Made by a program: the position numbers and the translations under genes. A stretch of 17,003 nucleotides of DNA from a bacterium (lineage in GTDB: Bacteria > Desulfobacterota > JAPLJL01): NCBI GenBank assembly GCA_028713675.1, contig JAQTNV010000068.1:1-17003 (forward strand). The letters run 5' to 3'. Positions 14,064-17,003 of this stretch are shown piece by piece. Below the pieces are notes generated by a model that saw only the letters and a program-made list of their open reading frames with translations, had not been told where the DNA came from and made no database searches. Positions within the stretch are counted from its first letter, which is position 1; each line of letters begins with the position of its first letter.

Positions 14064-14921
14064 ATGACAGAGAAAGCAATCTTTATCGATACCTCGAAAT
14101 GCATCGGCTGCCGGGCCTGCCAGGTGGCCTGCAAGCAATGGTGGGGACTTCCCGCGGAACTCCCGGCGGAAAATGTGGCCGGTTCGGTTCAGTTCCAATA
14201 CAAGTTTTCCGGCTCCTACCAGAACCCGGGCGATCTTTCCCACCAGACCTGGAATCTGGTCAGGTTCAAGGAAGAGGCCGGTTCGGACGGCAAGATGAAA
14301 TGGTTTTTCACCCCGGACCGCTGCCGCCATTGCAAGAACCCCCCCTGTCAGGAGGGCTGTCCGGTCCCGGGCGTGATCGTCAAGGACGAAAGCGGCGGGG
14401 TCTACTACAACGTGGAGAAATGCGGGGACTGCGCCAAGCAGTGCGCGGAATACTGCCCCTTTGGGATCCCGAAGTTCGACGGGGATATCCGCCGGGCCTT
14501 CAAGTGCCGGTTCTGCATCGACCGGGTGCATGAAGGGAAGACCCCGGCCTGCGTCAAGACCTGTCCTCCCGGGGCGATCCAGTTCGGCGACAAGACCGAA
14601 ATGATGGACAAGGCCCAGGCCCGGCTGGCGGTGATCCAGACGGACAATCCCGAGGCGAACATTTACCCCGGCTTCGATTACAACAATTTCTGGCTGCTTT
14701 TATACGCTCCGGAAAAATACTCGCTCGCCCAGGCTGATTTCACCCGGAAGGAAAAGGCCCGGCTGGCCGCGGCCCGGACTTCCCGGAAACCATTCACGGT
14801 CGCCGGGTTTTTCAAGCCGTTGACCTACCTGGGAATGCTGGGCGGGCTGGGATTGGCCTTTTTCCGGCGGGTGGACGCGGGAAAGAACCCGGAAGGTAAA
14901 ATTGACCGGCATGGAAAATAA
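14064..14921 (+). CDS. fdhB: Formate dehydrogenase iron-sulfur (beta) subunit
   Basis: 285 residues. It transfers electrons from the catalytic subunit through four [4Fe-4S] clusters. The Cys groups are C13, C16, C19, C23; C87, C90, C95, C99; C120, C123, C127, C131; and C148, C151, C163, C167, the usual FdnH/FdhB arrangement with exchanged fourth ligands. There is no signal peptide, which is normal because the beta subunit is co-exported with the Tat-tagged alpha subunit. Near the C-terminus, about 243-265, a moderately hydrophobic segment (FFKPLTYLGMLGGLGLAFF) followed by basic residues could be the membrane anchor known from FdnH. No cytochrome b (gamma) subunit follows; the next gene is fdhE. 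The dimer may therefore dock to a cytochrome encoded elsewhere. GGGAGGA at 14054-14060 precedes ATG 14064. The end overlaps fdhE. Confidence 0.94.
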   Translation: MTEKAIFIDTSKCIGCRACQVACKQWWGLPAELPAENVAGSVQFQYKFSGSYQNPGDLSHQTWNLVRFKEEAGSDGKMKWFFTPDRCRHCKNPPCQEGCPVPGVIVKDESGGVYYNVEKCGDCAKQCAEYCPFGIPKFDGDIRRAFKCRFCIDRVHEGKTPACVKTCPPGAIQFGDKTEMMDKAQARLAVIQTDNPEANIYPGFDYNNFWLLLYAPEKYSLAQADFTRKEKARLAAARTSRKPFTVAGFFKPLTYLGMLGGLGLAFFRRVDAGKNPEGKIDRHGK

Positions 14922-15705
14922 TCTCCCCCGGGAATTCAGCGATTTTCAGGGCGGGATCCTGGAGATCCGGTCCAGGCTCGCCGCGGGCAAGCGGGGGCTC
15001 CGGGCGGAACCGGGGCCCGATCAGGCCGAGGAAAGGCTGAAGCAAGGTCTTCCCTGGCTGGAGGCCGAAACCCTGAATCCGGATGGGGATTTTCTCGAGA
15101 TGGCTTTTCAGGAAATCCTGGCGATGGTGAAAAAACACGGGGCGGCCGGGGAGGAGGAACTCCAGAGGCTGGAGGAACTCCGGCAAGGGGGGCGGATCGA
15201 ACTCGCCGAGCTGGTGCGGAAAATCGCGGCCGGCAATGCCGAATACTTCAAAAAAACCTCCGCCGCGACCGGCCTGGCCCCGGAGATCCTGGTGTTTTTC
15301 GCGGAGAACCTGGCCCGGATTTTCCTTTCCGCCCAGGCGGAGGGGCTGCCCGGAAAGTATTCTTCCGCGTGGTTACGGGGATACTGCCCCGTCTGCGGCA
15401 ACGAACCCCGGATGGCCAAGCTCGAACGCCAGCAGGGCAAAAGAGTCCTGGCCTGCTCGCTTTGCGACACCCTCTGGGTGTTCCGGAGGGTGGAGTGCCC
15501 TTATTGCGGCAACTCCAATCCCCGCGATTTACGGTTTTTCCAGGTCAAGGGGGAAAGTCCCTACCGGGTGGACGTCTGCGAAAAATGCAAACGGTATATT
15601 AAAACCGTGGATGAGCGCAAAATTGAGGGGGAGGCAATCTTGAGGACGGAGGATTTAGCCACTATTTATCTGGACGAGATCGCCAGAAAAGAAGGTTATC
15701 GGTAA
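14911..15705 (+). CDS. fdhE: Formate dehydrogenase accessory protein FdhE
   Basis: 264 residues from ATG 14911. FdhE is a cytoplasmic maturation factor needed for active formate dehydrogenase; it binds iron through rubredoxin-like CxxC motifs and is thought to act on the catalytic subunit before export. All four motifs are present: CPVC 159-162, CSLC 182-185, CPYC 196-199 and CEKC 223-226, with family context RGYCPVCGNEPRMA and VFRRVECPYCGN. The N-terminal 140 residues are helical and charged, as in the family. An in-frame TTG at 14902 is better spaced from GGAAGG (14891-14896) and would add three residues, so the start is uncertain by that much. It overlaps fdhB by 11 nt, indicating translational coupling. 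Confidence 0.92.
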   Translation: MENNLPREFSDFQGGILEIRSRLAAGKRGLRAEPGPDQAEERLKQGLPWLEAETLNPDGDFLEMAFQEILAMVKKHGAAGEEELQRLEELRQGGRIELAELVRKIAAGNAEYFKKTSAATGLAPEILVFFAENLARIFLSAQAEGLPGKYSSAWLRGYCPVCGNEPRMAKLERQQGKRVLACSLCDTLWVFRRVECPYCGNSNPRDLRFFQVKGESPYRVDVCEKCKRYIKTVDERKIEGEAILRTEDLATIYLDEIARKEGYR

Positions 15706-15765
15706 TAACCCTGAACCCCTCTATCGAAGTTGAAAAAATTTAGGAGTGAAATTAAGGAGGCAGGC

Positions 15766-17003
15766 ATGAAACAGGGATTAAAAACAGGGTTGGCGGTTTT
15801 TTTCCTGGTCACGACTCTGTTGACATCCGCCCAGGGGGCCACGCTCACCGGCAGTTCCACCACGATGCCGATGTTTTTTCAGGAAACCGTGGGGGGGGAG
15901 AAAGTGGATTTTGCCCCGGTTTATGAGTATCTGAGACTTTCCCTGAGTGATCTGGGGGTCCAGGGGGTATCGCTTCACCTCTCCGGATGGGCGAAGGCGG
16001 AACTGCACGATTATCTTCCCGGTGATGATAAAAACGGTGACCTGAACTACGGTTATCTCGACTGGCAGCTCGGGAACCGGGTTTTACAGGTCCGGGCGGG
16101 GAGGCAGTTTGTGTTCATGGGAGTGGCCTCCCGGCAGACCGACGGGGTGATGGTGCGGTTCGAAAAATACAACCTGGGGATAGGGCTGATCGGCGGTTCC
16201 CCCGTGACCGGACCGGAAGAAATTTCCGCCGGAGATTTTATGACCGGCGGGCAGATTTATTACACCCTGCGCCTGCGGCAGGACCTAGGGGGCGAACTGG
16301 CGCTTTCCTATCTTTCCCTGCAGAATGGGAAACAGCCCGACCAGAGCCTGGCCGGTCTGAACCTGGGCCTCCGGCCGATGTCGAACCTGGATATCTCCGG
16401 GCATGTTTACTACGACTTTCTCCAGAAGAAAATTTACGATGCCGCGGTCATTCCGTCTTATCAGCCCTGGCGTCCGCTGAAGGTGTCCCTCCGGTATTAT
16501 CACACCATTCCTTCGGCCCTGATCAGTAAAAACTCCATCTTCTCGGTATTCTCCAATGCCGAGGTTCAGAAACTCGGAGCCGGGGCGGATTACGATATTC
16601 TCCGGAACCTGACCCTCCAGGCTGATTATCTTTACCTCTTTTACGATGAATATTTCGGGCGGGAGTACGGTGGGAGCCTGTCCTACCGATACGGAAAAAA
16701 GTCCCGGAACGAGGTCTTCCTCGGCATCCGCCGGGGGGATGAAGATGAAAACGGATACATCGAACCGCGCGTATACCTCCGGCAGGAGCTGGGGAAAAAC
16801 CTCCACCTCGGCCTGAATCTGATTTGCGCTTTCTACGATGAAAGCATCAAAGACCAGGATTATTCCATGAGCTTGGGGCCCGACCTGAGCTATATCCTGA
16901 ATAAAAATATCAAGCTGGTCGGAGCGTTCGATTTTACCGAAAGCCCGATCATTCAGGAGGAATATCGGGGTACCTTGAAACTGGTCTATGATTTTGCCGG
17001 TTT
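15766..17003 (+). CDS. Secreted, probable outer-membrane beta-barrel protein (partial, runs off the window)
   Basis: 412 codons are visible without a stop; the 3' end lies outside the window. Residues 1-25 form a Sec signal peptide (KQGLK basic start, hydrophobic LAVFFLVTTLLTSA, likely cleavage after AQG). The mature part has many short alternating hydrophobic/polar strands rich in Tyr, Gly and Arg (for example YGYLDWQLGNRVLQVRAGRQF, LRYYH, YGGSLSYRYGKKSR), the pattern of an outer-membrane barrel. Repeated D/N/G turns such as GDDKNGDLN and GDEDENGY are likely periplasmic or surface loops. No Cys-heme motifs. The specific family was not recognised. It starts 60 bp after fdhE with GGAGG at 15756-15760 and no terminator between, so it may be transcribed with the fdh genes. 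Its presence indicates a two-membrane cell envelope. A porin or adhesin role is possible. Confidence 0.7.
   Translation, partial: MKQGLKTGLAVFFLVTTLLTSAQGATLTGSSTTMPMFFQETVGGEKVDFAPVYEYLRLSLSDLGVQGVSLHLSGWAKAELHDYLPGDDKNGDLNYGYLDWQLGNRVLQVRAGRQFVFMGVASRQTDGVMVRFEKYNLGIGLIGGSPVTGPEEISAGDFMTGGQIYYTLRLRQDLGGELALSYLSLQNGKQPDQSLAGLNLGLRPMSNLDISGHVYYDFLQKKIYDAAVIPSYQPWRPLKVSLRYYHTIPSALISKNSIFSVFSNAEVQKLGAGADYDILRNLTLQADYLYLFYDEYFGREYGGSLSYRYGKKSRNEVFLGIRRGDEDENGYIEPRVYLRQELGKNLHLGLNLICAFYDESIKDQDYSMSLGPDLSYILNKNIKLVGAFDFTESPIIQEEYRGTLKLVYDFAG

Noticed and set aside
15766-17003. MtrB-type porin of a porin-cytochrome conduit
   Set aside because: No multiheme cytochrome gene is nearby and no CXXC start motif or other family signature was seen; only a generic barrel call is supported.

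Overview
The window reads as a stretch of chromosome from a GC-rich, Gram-negative, strictly anaerobic bacterium that uses selenocysteine and has a folate (Wood-Ljungdahl type) C1 pathway. A Desulfobacterota-like lineage fits best: a Tat-exported selenocysteine formate dehydrogenase, MetV/MetF, Mvh/Hdr-type electron transfer proteins and an outer-membrane-type beta-barrel occur together. This placement is inferred from gene content only. All genes lie on the + strand.

Layout. (1) 1-2625: a selenocysteine-containing MvhD (192-608, read through an in-frame TGA), then metV (762-1457) and metF (1747-2625). This resembles the 3' part of the hdrABC-mvhD-metVF type of methylenetetrahydrofolate reductase locus known from acetogens; hdrABC, if present, would lie upstream of the window. 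The gaps between these genes are filled with hairpins and short tandem repeats. (2) 2866-10486: a tightly packed nine-gene operon: hdrA, a second (all-cysteine) mvhD, a tusA-like gene, four genes of an RsbR-RsbS-RsbT partner-switching (stressosome-type) module including a fused HATPase-PP2C protein, then mvhG and mvhA, the small and large subunits of a group 3 [NiFe] hydrogenase. Junctions are overlaps or gaps of at most 18 nt, so the signalling module sits inside the electron-transfer operon. hdrB and hdrC are absent. (3) 10487-10714: an AT-rich intergenic region that begins with a decayed copy of the last codons of metF. (4) 10715-15705: fdhA (selenocysteine, Tat signal, with an apparent 75-residue beta-rich insertion), fdhB (four [4Fe-4S] clusters) and fdhE (maturation factor). 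(5) 15766 to the window end: a secreted, probably outer-membrane beta-barrel protein, cut by the window edge.

How it fits together. The hydrogenase (MvhAG) would pass electrons from H2 through MvhD to the flavin protein HdrA, where bifurcation or confurcation with ferredoxin is possible. The Sec-MvhD probably links a related Hdr complex to MetVF. The periplasmic formate dehydrogenase adds formate as donor or product. The Rsb genes suggest that synthesis or activity of the hydrogenase complex is controlled by STAS/kinase/phosphatase partner switching. The most notable observations are this Rsb module inside a hydrogenase/Hdr operon, the Sec/Cys pair of MvhD paralogues, the insertion in FdhA and the metF scar.
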